Below, piece by piece: positions 39,769-52,468 of a stretch of DNA of 64,000 nt. Origin of the DNA: Pseudoscleropodium purum (taxonomy: Eukaryota > Streptophyta > Bryopsida > Hypnales > Brachytheciaceae); assembly GCA_963969395.1 (NCBI GenBank), contig OZ017798.1, positions 22,188,173 through 22,252,172 on the forward strand, in the 5' to 3' direction. The position numbers and the translations under genes are program-made. Every line of letters starts with the position of its first letter. The stretch's first letter is position 1. The notes under the pieces were generated by a model. That model saw only the letters and a program-made list of their open reading frames with translations, ran no database searches and had not been told where the DNA came from.

Positions 39769-40703
39769 TAGCCCCTAAATGACCAAGCTACATTTTTTTT
39801 TGACAATATAGGGATTATAGACAGTCCACTATGAATGGAATTTTTTTCTTTTAAATTTTCACACAATATGGGGACAAGATTTTTCTACAAGGCCCAACAA
39901 TTTTCATAACTATATAATGACCACATGGTCAAAAAGTTATTGCATCATATGTAGTTTTTTCCTTGGCAATGCAATTCTAACAAATTAGGAAAAATATATC
40001 TTTTTCAAAAACAAAAATTTGAATTTTTAAAGATTTATATATATGAAAAGCTTTGAATTATTCCATTTTGATTAATGAGATCAAGATCAAGGTTATGAAG
40101 GGTTTTAGTTTGGAGGTAGTTATAGATTCTCTACTCTAAAATAAACTTTGAAACCCTTTATTCAACTATATTTTTAATATTTTTGGAAATAAAAACGAAC
40201 TCATACAATATAGATTGTCTATTACAACATCACAACCATTGGAATTGTCATTCTCCATTCCATAACTAGATTCTTAACAATTTGGTATTTTGAATCATTT
40301 TCTATGTTTTTCTACTTACTATATTTTTTTAATATGTTGTATAATTCCAAATGATCTGAATTTTTGAAGCATGTAGCCAACTTGCCTTGAAGAATGACTC
40401 CAAAGAAGCACCACTCTTTCAAACATCTTTCCATACAAATGTGACCTTGTGAAATGCAACTATCCAATTTTTTGCAAGGCCTAAAGAAGGATTTTTGTCA
40501 ATTCAAATGCTAATATCAATCTACATGGTGGAAGTTTCTGAAATTTTTCCACCTCTTCTCAAACCAACATGCTACCAAATCCTACGGTTTCATGTGTTCA
40601 AAAATATATATCTATTTTTAAGAATTTGATATTTCTACTAAAAATGATAGTTTTTGGAGGCATTTTTCAATGAAAACATGATCGAGGAACTTCAAGGGTT
40701 AAG
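39769..40703 (+). repeat. Family B repeat, about 0.9 kb
   Basis: Starts TTAGCCCCTAAATGACC and ends near TTCAAGGGTTAA. Collinear with the 33-kb copy. Confidence 0.65.
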
Positions 40704-40849
40704 AAAGATAAGGACACTCATATTATAAACCACAAATACATAAACAAAAGGTTATACATATTTTACTGACTTCAACATTAATTACAATTGCATCTTCAAT
40801 GTTAATTAAAATTGGTTGAATTGTTAAAAAAACTTACTTGAGTCTTGAC

Positions 40850-41300
40850 ACTTGTGCATACAGACACATCATTTAGGGGTTCAGGTCCGCGAGATTTTTT
40901 TATCCCTTATTGAGCACATGTCTTTTCTCTGTTGTACATGGTCCAGACTTCATTCCAAATTGGGTGCTTGAATTTGGTTGAAGCCTATGCTGAGTTAAGT
41001 TAAAAGGGCGAAGCTTCATTGCGGAACCATTGCTTGTTCTTGTGGAGCCTGCTGAGCCAAGCTGCTGTAACTGAAACTGACCTCAAGTCAAGGTCACAAA
41101 TTGTACGTCCAGGGAATGATAAGATATTTGGAACTTGGGAGAGTGAGAGTTTGTTCAGAAGTCCGGGAAGTCCGGCCTGATTTGGTGCCCCATGTCCCAC
41201 AACCCACGCTGGATTGCTAAGTAAACATACTGTTAATGTAAGCCTTTAACTTAGGTCGTGGCCGGGGAACCACAAACTGGTTTCCAACATCTGAAAAAAC
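40850..41300. other. GC-richer island, no gene recognised
   Basis: Sits between a family B repeat and the tandem GGATAC elements. A 66-codon minus frame at 41000-41200 is unsupported. Confidence 0.4.
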
Positions 41301-41355
41301 ATAAAGAACTCATAATGCGAGAGGAATTGGAAGTGAGTTAGGAAATGGAGGGTTA

Positions 41356-41848
41356 CTATCCTCTCAAAAGATGGCTCCCCCTGGTTTGCATTAGGTGCCC
41401 CTCTTCTCTCGAAAAATTTACAGGTCGTTGATTTTCTTTAAGAAAAAATGCTTACCCTTGAAATTGCCGTTGATTTCTCAAAAAATCACAAGCTGTTGAT
41501 CTTGTGAGATTTAATCTGAGCCATCCAAATATGAAATACAAAATGAATATTAAATACGTACATAGTACCAAATATGAATATGGGATGAATACTAAATACG
41601 GGTACCAGATACAAATATAATATCGGATACGGATACAGGTTGAATACTGAATATGGGTATTGGATACATACACAATACCAGATATGGATATGGAATGAAT
41701 ACTGGATATGGAAGGAATTATCCCATATTGATTGTCACTATGTTGGATTCTGAAAATTACAAGAGAGGAGAGAAGGAGGGTTGCAAATGAAAATTTTAAA
41801 ACCTTTAAAACTCAAAATGAGCATTGTGAGTCACTTTTGGGTGGATAG
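41356..41848 (-). repeat. GGATAC element, copy 4
   Basis: Ends CTATCCTCTCAAAAG and CTTTTGGGTGGATAG form an imperfect 15-bp inverted repeat. TA dinucleotides sit on both sides (41354-41355, 41849-41850), compatible with a mariner-type TA target duplication but too short to prove it. The core is about 150 bp of degenerate GGATAC units. Confidence 0.8.
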
Positions 41849-41864
41849 TAGGTACCTTTCTTCA

Positions 41865-42442
41865 CTATCCTCTCAAAAGATGGCTCTCCTTGGTTCGCAT
41901 TAGTTGCCCCCCCTCCTCTCTCAAAAAATTTACAGGCTATTGATTTTTGTTAAGAAAAAATACCTACCCTCAAAATTGCCATTGATTTCTCAAAAAATCA
42001 CAAGTTGCTGATCTTGTGAGATTTAATTTGAGCCGTTCAAATATGAAATACGAAATGAATACCAAATACATATACAGTACCTTATATGGATACAAGATGA
42101 ATATTGAATATGGGTATCAAATACAAATACAATAGTGGATATGGATAAGGGATGAATACAAAATATGGGTATCAAATATAAATACAATTCTAGATATGGA
42201 TAAGGGATGAATACAGAATATGGGTACCGGATACAAATATAGTACCAGAGACGCATACGGAAGGAATTATCCCATATTGATTGTCACTATGTTGGTTTCT
42301 AAAATTTACAAGAGGGGGCTGGGGGAAGGGGGTGCAATTGAAATTTTTTAAATCTTTAAAACCCCAAAATGAGTCCAAAAATGGAGTCACTTTTGAGTGG
42401 ATAGTAGATACCTCTCCTCACTATCCACTCAAAAGATGCCTC
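41865..42442 (-). repeat. GGATAC element, copy 5, tandem with copy 4
   Basis: Starts CTATCCTCTCAAAAG only 16 bp after copy 4 and in the same orientation. The main body ends CTTTTGAGTGGATAG at 42404 and is followed by a 16-base loop and an inverted copy CTATCCACTCAAAAG at 42421. The core 42050-42260 is the longest hexamer array in the window. Head-to-tail spacing suggests local duplication or nested insertion at a preferred site. Confidence 0.8.
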
Positions 42443-44969
42443 TACATGTTACTAAGTTAATTAATTTGATAAAGAATGAATTGGAGCAATTAGATCTGGA
42501 AAATACAATTGTATGCAACAATTGTTTGTTTATACACGAAAATATCCAATATCAATATGCATTTATAAGCACATTTATCTACCACTACTTGTATTGTTTA
42601 TGGAAAGAATTGCAAAAAATGTGTCCCTTTTGCACTTTGAACAACATTGGAAGGACTTTTGTGGTGGTAGTGAGGGAAGTGAACAAAAAGATGGCACAAG
42701 CAAATGGGCCTTTTTTTTTTGTAACTAATGAAAACCATGGTATTGAAAGGAACAAAGTAACTACCAAGCCAAAAGCCAAATAAATGAAGAGAAGATGAGC
42801 AAAAAAATAGAGGAAGAGTAGAAATGAGAACTAGAGACTAAGAGAACAAACAAAGAGGGGGACCCTCTTTGTTCCACCTAATAGAGTAACCATCCCTAGT
42901 AGCAAGAACTAGGGATAGTAACCAAGTGCTAGAAAACTTAGTCCAAATCTTATTAGAATGTTGAGGCCTATGCCTAGAAGCTAGGTCCGCCTTTAGAGTT
43001 GAGCACATCTTGAGTTAAGGAGGGCACTCTATAGAGAAGTATAAAGAAGAGCAGTAGGCAAACAATCATAGACAGGCCCTTTGGTGAAAGAAGGTCGCCA
43101 TAAAGAAATAGAATATATAATATTGAATAGAAATGTTCTTTGTACTTTCATGTATTATGTCCATATATGTTTTTTTCAAGTTTTCTTCCATCTTCTTTTG
43201 TAGATGATTTTGACTACCTCTTTGCAATTGTTGATCATCACAAAAGAAGCACAACTGGACTTGTATCAATTTTGAGTACAAAATTTTATATATGCCATGT
43301 CAAGTGTTTCTTATATGAAGCATGTATTTTTACATATTGAATTCATATTTTTCAATGTTGGTTGCTTTAAATGAGTCATGAAAGTAATATCTACGAAATC
43401 CAAAGGTCTTCAAGGTAAACTCTAAATTCTGGTAATACCAATCATAGATTGTCCTAATTTTATGTACACCTACTATCTATCACTCGTTCTTCAATTAAGT
43501 ATAATTACTTCCTTCACTTTCAGTCCTTCATTTTCAACAATCCCATATCTACTAAACATTTTATCTATATTTTTGCTCTACCTCCCAAAATGCAAAAACC
43601 TAAATGGTTAGCCATTTTTATCTTCAATTTATAAAATTATATGGTTTAGATGAAAATTGAAAATGAACATACATGTTCGAGATTGCCCATTTGGAATTCA
43701 AATCATGTACCACACTTTATTATTGAATATAACTAATTTTATCTCCATTTAGTTTTTTTAGACTCATGTGTTAGTTTTCCAAATTATGAATTTCCAAACC
43801 AACTCTTTGCAAGTATTCTATGTAATTTAGAAAATTTCAATTCAAAAATGTCTTCAATAGTTGGGTAATATTAAAATCTCAATGATCAATTTAAAAATAG
43901 AACTTTACATTTTAACCATGAAACAATAAAGTTATCATGAATATTGAATTTACAATTAAATTAAGAAAAAATTGAGTGTTTGGTTTTAGCAAGGCTTTAG
44001 ATAAATGGATGTTTGAATAGGTGGATGGATAAATGGATTGATCGACATACATACATTGGTGCAATCATAGATTTAACTTGCACACGATGGCTCTCAAAAA
44101 AATTGTACATTTATAAAAACTTCTATAAGAATTTCTATAGCTCATTGAAGAATAAGAGATTTTCAACAAAATTTATATATTAATTTTCATTATTTTTTAT
44201 AGAATTTTGGAGTGAATTCTAAAAAACAAAATTATTAAGGGTCATATTTCACTCAATAAAATTTAATATTCATGAAACTCTTACCATAAAATTCCAAAAG
44301 AGTTCTCATTTCACATACTAAAGAGTTTTGAAAACTTTATATTTTTGTAATAAATTTTTCCACTAATGAATTTAATTAAAATCTTATAAAAAGAAAAAAT
44401 TGTTTCAATATTTTTGAAAATATATTTTATGCAATTGTGTTATTTTTCCAACAATTAGTTATATAAATTTTTGAAGTGCTTGAAAATTTATGAGAGCCAT
44501 TCTATGTGATTTGCGATTCATAGTTTATAGCTTTTGTTTAATCCCCTAGTGCTTTCACATTCAAAATTTAGATGATGAATAGAGAGATTTTAAAAGCTTT
44601 CTTCATGGCATAACTTTTCATTCATCCAAACCAATGCTTGATTTAAAAAAAAATTATACAATGAATTTGATAAAATTGAGATAAATAGAATATATTTATA
44701 AAAATAGAAGCAAAAATATGCAAAAGTCAAGAAAGGATTGTGGCACTAAAAGGTTGAAGTTGTCGGTTAATTATTCTTCACATTTTAGTTACACATCTTT
44801 ATGCTTTCTAAAATTGAACTACCCAATGGTCCCTTAAAAATAGGGTCAAAACACTAATTGGTGTCTTTGAAAATTAGAGATATTGTCTTTCTTAGCAATT
44901 ATCAATCACCCCTTATACCCAAAACTTGCCATCATCACTTTGTACATCTCCAAAATCGACATATACCTA

Positions 44970-45180
44970 TGTGGAAGAAATGACTTTAGAACATCTACCA
45001 AAAAAAACTTTGACCTTTTATAACTTTTGCATACAGTATCCAAATGCTACATTCTTTGGTGCATTGAAACCTCTTTTCATTTGCCAACAAGAAATATGAA
45101 AATTTTATCAATCTAATAATGGTTACTAGTCAGAAAAAGTGGCGGTTAAGGTGTGTGTGTCCACTTTAAATACCCTGTAA
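44970..45180 (-). repeat. Repeat shared with 36770-37010
   Basis: Inverted copy of the same sequence (GAACATCTACCAAAAAAAAC, CCTCTTTTCATTTGCCAAC, TCTAATAATGGTTACTA). Flanked on the right by a 14-bp minisatellite. Confidence 0.55.
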
Positions 45181-45218
45181 GTTTATTTTTTTAAGTTTAT
45201 TTTTTTAAGTTTATTTTT
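45179..45218. repeat. 14-bp minisatellite, three units
   Basis: Unit AAGTTTATTTTTTT repeated nearly three times. Confidence 0.85.
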
Positions 45219-46828
45219 ACACAAGTAAAGGAACCTTTCCTGTAATTGAGTTTCAATGTCAGAATGGGAGTTGTAAACGTCTCATCAAATTTCATTTTTT
45301 TGTGATAACATACATCCAGAGCTCAATAGGGATTATGACCATGCTTGATGTGTTTAAACATTGTAATTAGGTGTTCATAACGCTGAATATGAATTACAGT
45401 ACATTGCACGAGCAGATGCAACAGCTTAAGATTTCAAAAATCTTACATCTTAATTAGAGATTTGGACAAAAAAGTCTATTCTTCACTTCATGGACCTTTT
45501 CCCATTGAGTCAATTTTTTATCAAATTTAAAACTAACCATATACTTTAAAAGCTGAGAAACTAGGGGTAATGTATTAAAAATTGAGGTATAGGCAATTGT
45601 CCTATCATCTTTTTACTCCCCATCATGCAAATTTTGCACTTAAAATTCTTAAGGAATATGTCATATTTAGCAACATTCAACAACATTGTTTTGGTTTTAA
45701 ATCACTCTTTAGAACAAGAAAGCACCTCAAATCAAGTGAGCACGGAATAGTGGTAATGAAATTGGTAATAAGTTGGTGTTAGATTTAAAACAACTCTTGG
45801 AATCTTCTAACCCATGATTTTAATTTATCACTTCTCAATTTTTTTACAATTACTTCTTTTTGTGTGATATAACTCAAAGTTTAATATATTTTGTCTCTCT
45901 TTCAAAGCTTTTAGAAGTATAGTTAGTGGTAAATTTAAAATCATATTTTGCCAAAATCCACCCCACAACCATAGTAGTCAACTTTTTCACATTGACACAT
46001 TATATTCTCCCAAATGCTTTTCATTTGTTGTAATTTTCCTTTATAGGTTAATTGGTTTGAGGCGTAGGTTCACAAGATTCTTCTAAAAAGTCTATACTAA
46101 TTATTTACTCTATCTCATACAAAGATTTTAATGTAAATATATCCAAGCCTTCAGAATCTATAGTTTCTAAATTCCAATTAAGTAATCTATTCAAACTCCA
46201 ACAGACCAAAGTAGAAAATCAAACCTAAAATACTACAAAAGACTTTCAAACAATGCCATCATCTTTCTTATTTCTATAAATACAATTTACTTGTGGATTG
46301 GTTACCGATTTTGGAATTCAATAATCATATGGCCCTAATATGAGATCGATTGGATACTTGGATCCTCAAAAGTACCATAAGGTATCATACATGCAATGAA
46401 TTATTTTAAACCAATTATTTCATGAATTTCCAACTACTCATAGTTTGGATTCAAATTTTAACCCTTAAAGGATCAAGGATGTTTTTTAAGAGAAATTTTG
46501 TAAAAAAATCATCATTTTTTAGTGCATCGACCAAATTAAAAAATAAGAACTTTAGATTGGAACTTCAATCACTAAAAGTGTAGTAGACTAATGTGAAGTG
46601 AAGAAAGAAACAAACTCTTTTCAATCCTGCAAAATGAGGTCAACAAACTTCAAGTATTCTTGGAGTAAATTTTTTTGCTATATACAAAATTGACCACTAG
46701 ACCATTCAATATTGCATGTTATTAGACACATTCATGCATAATTTTAAAAGCAACCACTTCACTCAAAATTATCCTATAATATGAAGAAGTCAAGTAAATT
46801 GGCAATATACTGGACAAGTTTTTGGTGA

Positions 46829-46927
46829 TTTTTTGTGCAACGAAGAATTTTTTGGTTTGAAATACAAATAATAAAAAAGATTTCTATTTGTATTTCAAAC
46901 CAAAAAAATTCTTTGTTGCACAAAAAA
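46829..46927. repeat. Near-perfect inverted repeat (hairpin), about 42-bp arms
   Basis: The left arm TTTTTTGTGCAACGAAGAAT, then TTTTTGGTTTGAAATACAAA, is repeated inverted after a roughly 14-base AT-rich loop (46871-46884), with only one or two mismatches. It could be a foldback insertion or the source of a small-RNA hairpin; no flanking duplication is evident. Confidence 0.8.
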
Positions 46928-49429
46928 TTAACTTAAAGTCTTTCAAACATTCAAATTTAAGTCTTTAAGTTAATAGAAATTTGGTCTTTTAGAAGTTAAG
47001 CTTATCGTTTGAAGTTTGTTCTTTCCACTTATGCAATCCAAAAAGACTTTACTAGTATTAAAAGTTTAATAGAAGACAATAAGTGAAGGGCATGATTGGT
47101 ATTTTTATATTGAATGTTTATTTATATAAAAGGATCAAGGTTGATACATGCTAAAATAAACAAATTTCAAGAGATTTTTTTCCTTCAAAAACTTTAGAAA
47201 TATTCATTTAAAAAAATATTGCTATCTATTTTTTTTTAATTTTTTTCTAGAAAAAATACTAAGAATTGAATACTTCATTCATTGATTAGAAATTCAGGCA
47301 AGCATACCTCAAGCAAGAATGCAACGACATTATGTTTTGTTGTTTAATATTTTTTATGTTTTTAAATCTAGGATTATGATACCTAGAGTCCATTTTCTTA
47401 CTTTATAAGTTTTGGATATATAATTACCTTATTAGACAATCATAGATTGGCTTTGTTGTAGGATAGGTAAAACTATAAGTCACACTTAACAACTAATTTT
47501 GTATAATTGATTGAAAAATTTGAGCTATATTTAATTATATGATTAGGTTTGGGCCATTGCAAGAAATACCAACTATGTTTTTGTCACAATGAGAAAGACT
47601 CTCTTGTCATCCACTGTAACTTTTGAATTATGAACACATTGCCCAAAACAAAACAAAATTTCTAAATTTTTTTATTATAACTGTACCCCTTATTTTTCAA
47701 AAAATTTAAAATTTAATTTTATATTTTAAAATCAATTTTGTTAATTAGTCACAAAGGGGATTAGGGATTTCTTATACTAAATACTAGTTCAAATTAATGA
47801 TTTTTGATTGAAATTTATATGGTATATTCCTATAGTAGGTAGGCATGTCTCTACCAAAGGCCATTTAAAAAAACATAATTTTATGTCCTTCATGTTTTTG
47901 CAAATAGGCCTCCCGTGTGCACACACTTGTAAACATTAGAAATGGTTTTGACCTAATTGTTTAGGTCAAATCTCATTACCAAGAAGTCCTTCCAAATGTT
48001 CACTTTTTAGGTTTTTAATTTTTTTTCCTATTCTACAAATTAAAATGTCAAAATATATATTTTCTGGAACTTATTTTTGGGCATAGAATTCTCGTGGTGA
48101 AAAAAAAGAAAAAGAAAGAAGTAAAAAAAATAGTGTTGGTATAGTGTCAAATTTGAAAGAAAATGCTTTATTCATCTAAGAAATGCTATTATATGAGCCT
48201 AGGAGTTTGAGTCCTTGAATTTAAGAGACTATACACCTTTGTTAGAGATATTTATATTATAGAAACCTTCCATGATTATAATTTAATTATGTTATAGATA
48301 GCTATATTTTAGGTGTTTATATTGTAAGCATCTTCAATGGTTATAGAATATTTACTTATACATACGCTCTTACGTACACTAGTATTATTGTTGTTGTTGC
48401 TATAATATAATCAAATAAAACTAGAAGTTTTTTTTTTTTCTAATTTTTGAGTTTATAAAAAATCAAAATTCAATACATTTTCATACGTAATCGGAACACC
48501 ACAAACAAAGTTTGTACACCTCTAGTTTGTTGCATTGTGAGAGGTTGCATTCTTAATACAAATAAAAAGTTTTATGTACAAAGGAGTGCAATGGCTTTGT
48601 TTCCAAAATAAAATATAATTTAATTCAATTTTTTAATTTAAAAATAATTCAAAATCTTTAATTTTTACACCATAGGTCCAAAAATCACAAAACAAAGCCT
48701 TTGCATCCCCTCATCATAAAGAATTTTTCAATGGTACAAAGAACAAGGTTGAGGGACACACGATTTCATACATCTTAGCATATCAAACAAACAATCAAAC
48801 AAAACAAAAAAATGGTCTAATTTAAGGTATAGATTCTTTCTAATCAAAATTTTTTTAACATGGAGATAAAATAAATATTTGTCATATATTTTGTGTTTGG
48901 TTAATTTTGTATTTTATGTCCTCACCTAGTTAATCTAGGATCTTTGATTCCAAATATGAACTCTAATATTTTAATTTTGATCATCCATGCAATATAATAA
49001 GTTATTGGGTCTTCTCCAAAGTCAAAGCTCTAGAAAAATGCTCCAAATTTTTTTCTTCATAGGAATGCTTGTAGATTACTTTGCCCTTGTAAGAATGCAA
49101 TCTACACATGAACAATGTAGTAACCAAAATACTTTGATTATTGAATAAATAGGTACATTTTTAGTTTTTGCACTTAACAATGAAGTCATCTATTAGACTT
49201 TTTAGGCCTGCAACATCCTTACAAAGTTAACCTTGAAACAATGGGCTAATTAGTGTGAAAATTATCCTTATGGGTATAATGTGAATCATCTACTTAACCC
49301 CTAAATGCCCAAGGCATTATTTTGAGCTTCATGGAGTTTACTCTCAAATGAACAAAAAATCAACATTTTGGTAAACATTTATGTTTTATCAATTTTTTTG
49401 AATGGTAACCACACAAATTGAAACTACAC

Positions 49430-49700
49430 ATGTTAGAAATCGCATGGAAAAGAAAACACAACAATATCACTTATGAATTGAAAGATTACAATGTTTGACT
49501 GTAATAGTGTTATAATAATGAGAGCTATTTGAAATCTTGAAATCTTCCTCTTTTCACAGATCTAATCTAAAATTGAGGTCACCAAAAAAGTATGAAGTTA
49601 AAAAGACATAACATGCATAATCCCAATCAATTTATAACTTCTCAAAGTCTATTGTACAATTTTTTTTAAATGAAATTTTAATTGTGATTTTTTCTCTAAG
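49430..49700 (-). repeat. Family D repeat, partial, inverted
   Basis: The reverse complement shares the GTAATCTTTCAATTCATAAG and GAGAAGTTATAAATTGATTG segments with the family. An 82-codon frame at 49684-49932 lies beside it and has no recognisable domain. Confidence 0.5.
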
Positions 49701-49979
49701 ATCTAGCATATTGGAGGCTCATTTCCAAGAGCCCCCAACACAAAAAGATCAAGATTTACAATGGACACCCTTGTTTCCAATCTTGAATAGAAAAATCACA
49801 ATCATTCATTTTCAAATCGAATTTTTGATACTGAAACTAGACTTCAAAAACAATTTGTTCAAAAAAGAAAGCCCTACTGCAAATAGCAGCTTGGAAAGGT
49901 TTCATTTTAACTTCAAAGTTTTGTCAACATGAGAATTTGATGCCTCAAACATTTAGGGGTAAAAAAGAAAACACCCAGA

Positions 49980-50530
49980 ATCACTCATTGGGGGTCAAAC
50001 TATTGTAGTGTGGCAAGTGAGACCTCAGTCCCCTTTTTGTACAAAATTCCCAAAATGAACATATGCCACTTTCACGTTTTTTAAATAGAAGGATTCTCTG
50101 TCATCCATCGACCATTTTTAGGCCTCAGCATCCTTATGGGGTTAAAGGCAATGTGCACTTCAGATCACTGCATGAAGGTGCAGTCCATTCCAGCATATCC
50201 AACAGGCAAGTTTGAGACATGTGAGCGCTGCTGATCAAATAAAGCTGAAAACCACCCAATGGCAACCCAAGTCCCTTTCAATCCGCACACAATTGCAAGC
50301 AATGAAAAAATTAAAGCGCACCTCCCCATCCAAAATTCCCTGTCACTTGGAATACACGGCTCACTACAAAGATGCTCATGCAGCATCTTATTATTTCCCA
50401 ACTATGAACTTTGAAAATTAAACATTTCAAACAATTTTTGGGAAGACTTTTAACCACTTTGTGCAGCAGTTTCACAGCATAAAAAATGAGAAGCAAAGTG
50501 CTCCTTATAGACCTGTTTGTAATTGACCAT
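49980..50530. other. GC-richer island, no gene recognised
   Basis: Overlapping short frames on both strands (50165-50401 -, 50212-50421 +) have no domain. Confidence 0.4.
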
Positions 50531-50576
50531 GCCGTTGAGATTCTTGCTTATTACATTGTACAACCCTTTGCACTTG

Positions 50577-50595
50577 AGAGAGAGAGAGAGAGAGC
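50577..50595. repeat. (GA)n microsatellite
   Basis: About nine GA units. Confidence 0.9.
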
Positions 50596-50760
50596 ATATG
50601 GTTGATTTTGGGTACATGTATTTTTTTAACATTTCAAATATTTATAATTTATTATTATGTTGTTCAAAATACATGCAAATACAAGATAGTTTAATGATAG
50701 GAACTATGTTCAAATGTCTTTTGGAATGATTGTAGGTGCGGTTACCATAATTTTCAAAGT

Positions 50761-51690
50761 CTCGAGTCATTTTTTTTCATATAAAATTGATCAAAATTGC
50801 CATTTCTAATGTAAACAGTAAGAACAATCTTTTTTAATTGCTTATTTAACCATAAGATCTTGCATTAGACTAGCATGAAAATGTGAAGAAGAAATTTCAA
50901 TAAAATTTGACTACATAGATTGCAAGCTATTGGCATTCAAAGTAAAGAAAACATGGTCTTTGGAGCATAATGGCAAACTAGTTTGTAAGATTTTGAATCC
51001 TCTTAACTTGAAGATTAGATGTCAAATTTGATGTCTCAAATATTGAATTTGAATATTTTATCATGAAGAATTCAATTGATAGTATGGAATTTTTTTTATA
51101 AAGATAACTTGATTTTTTTTTCTTCAAAAAATTCATAAATAGAAACAAATACAAGATGGAGGAAAAAACAAAATTGTTAATAGCTCTAAGATGGAATTCA
51201 ATATACTAATTTCAATGGTGAGATTATTCTAACAATCAAAACTAATCCTTTGGAATTTATTTGTTGTGAAAAATATAGAAATTGAGCTAAAAAATGACTC
51301 TAATACTTCATTTTTTCAAGAAGATGCTCTAATTGCATACAAAGTAAGATGCATTGTACCTTCTCATCACTTATCCATATTTAAAAAAACAAATATTTTT
51401 ATATAGACAAAAATATCATTGAGAATATAATCTAATTATCAAGAACAAATTTTATTTTTTAAAATGAACTTTTCATTTTGTTTTTTGTTCTTGGATATTT
51501 TGAACCTTATGTGGCATAACTTTTGCTTTGGGGCACCAATTGAAACAAATATTATAACTTTATAAAGTTTATCTTTTTACCTATCTTAAAAAAAGTTTCA
51601 AAAAATCATGATAAAAATTGAGATTAGAAGATCTTGTCCAAATTGTTAAGTGTCATGAGATGACATTAGGACTTTAGAGGGTAAATTCAA
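50761..51690 (-). repeat. Degenerate family B copy
   Basis: Carries ATTGCCATTTCTAATG, AAGATCTTGCATTAGAC and a later TATAGACAAAAATATCATTG segment in the same order as the 38.9-39.7-kb copy. Borders approximate. Confidence 0.45.
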
Positions 51691-51956
51691 AAACATTGAT
51701 ACTACCATCCCCATTGGTTAGGGGTAGCAATCCTTGTACAATAATACATTAAAGTTGTTAGATGTGCTTTTATAGATGCTTAAAATTAGAAAGATTCATT
51801 TGGACCTACCACCATCATTTGAACCTCCACTGGTGTGATGTTATAAGCACATAAACTCTTAATTTATGTTGGTTTTATAACCATACTTTGATTAATATAA
51901 AATTTGACTAGAATACAAATACATTGTTATGTTATATATGTTATTAGGCACTCAAG

Positions 51957-52468
51957 GTGTATAGTGACACTTTGAGTCACTATACACTCCCCCCCTCAAT
52001 TTTTATTTTACCACCCCCACCTATCATTTAGAATTTCATTAAAATTTTTTTTATCTCCCTCCCCTCCTCCCCACCCCCTCTTGTAATCTTCATAATCAAA
52101 GTTCTTGACAAACAATATGGGACAATTGATCCCATATCCAATACTGTATCCGTATTTAGTACCCGTATTCAATATAAGTATTTAGTACTCGTATCTAGTA
52201 CCCGTATTCAATATCCATATTCAATACACGTATTTAGTACTCATATCCAGTACCCGTACCCATATTCATATTCAGTATTTGTATTTTATATTTGAACAGC
52301 TCAGATTAAATTTCACAAGATCAACATCTTGTGGATTTTTGAGAAATCAACGTCAATTTTGAGGGTAAGCATTTTTTTTCAAAAAAATCAACGGCTCACA
52401 AATTTCTTGAGAGAGGAGGGGGGGAACTAATGGGAAACTAGGGTGGCAGGCGAGTTTCAGTGTATAGT
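51957..52468 (+). repeat. GGATAC element, copy 6, with variant ends
   Basis: Same pyrimidine tract, hexamer core and hairpin segment as the others, but the ends read GTGTATAG rather than GTGGATAG. The left end is a perfect palindrome: GTGTATAGTGAC, seven bases, GTCACTATACAC (51957-51987). The right end is CAGTGTATAG. This looks like a separate subfamily. Confidence 0.75.

Larger units (their letters stand above)
42443..49429. other. AT-rich intergenic region
   Basis: Apart from the small repeats listed at 44970-45218 and the hairpin at 46829-46927, I recognise nothing. A 128-codon frame at 42397-42783 starts inside the preceding GGATAC element and has no known domain. A palindrome-free stretch at 42780-43030 is richer in G on the + strand, with no feature I can name. 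Confidence 0.5.

Noticed and set aside
41452..42256. Minus-strand frames rich in Tyr, Ile and Arg
   Set aside because: They are translations of the degenerate GGATAC hexamer arrays, not proteins.
42397..42783. 128-codon plus-strand frame
   Set aside because: Starts within the end of a GGATAC element, and the product matches no family I know. An overlapping frame (42513-42728) is equally open.
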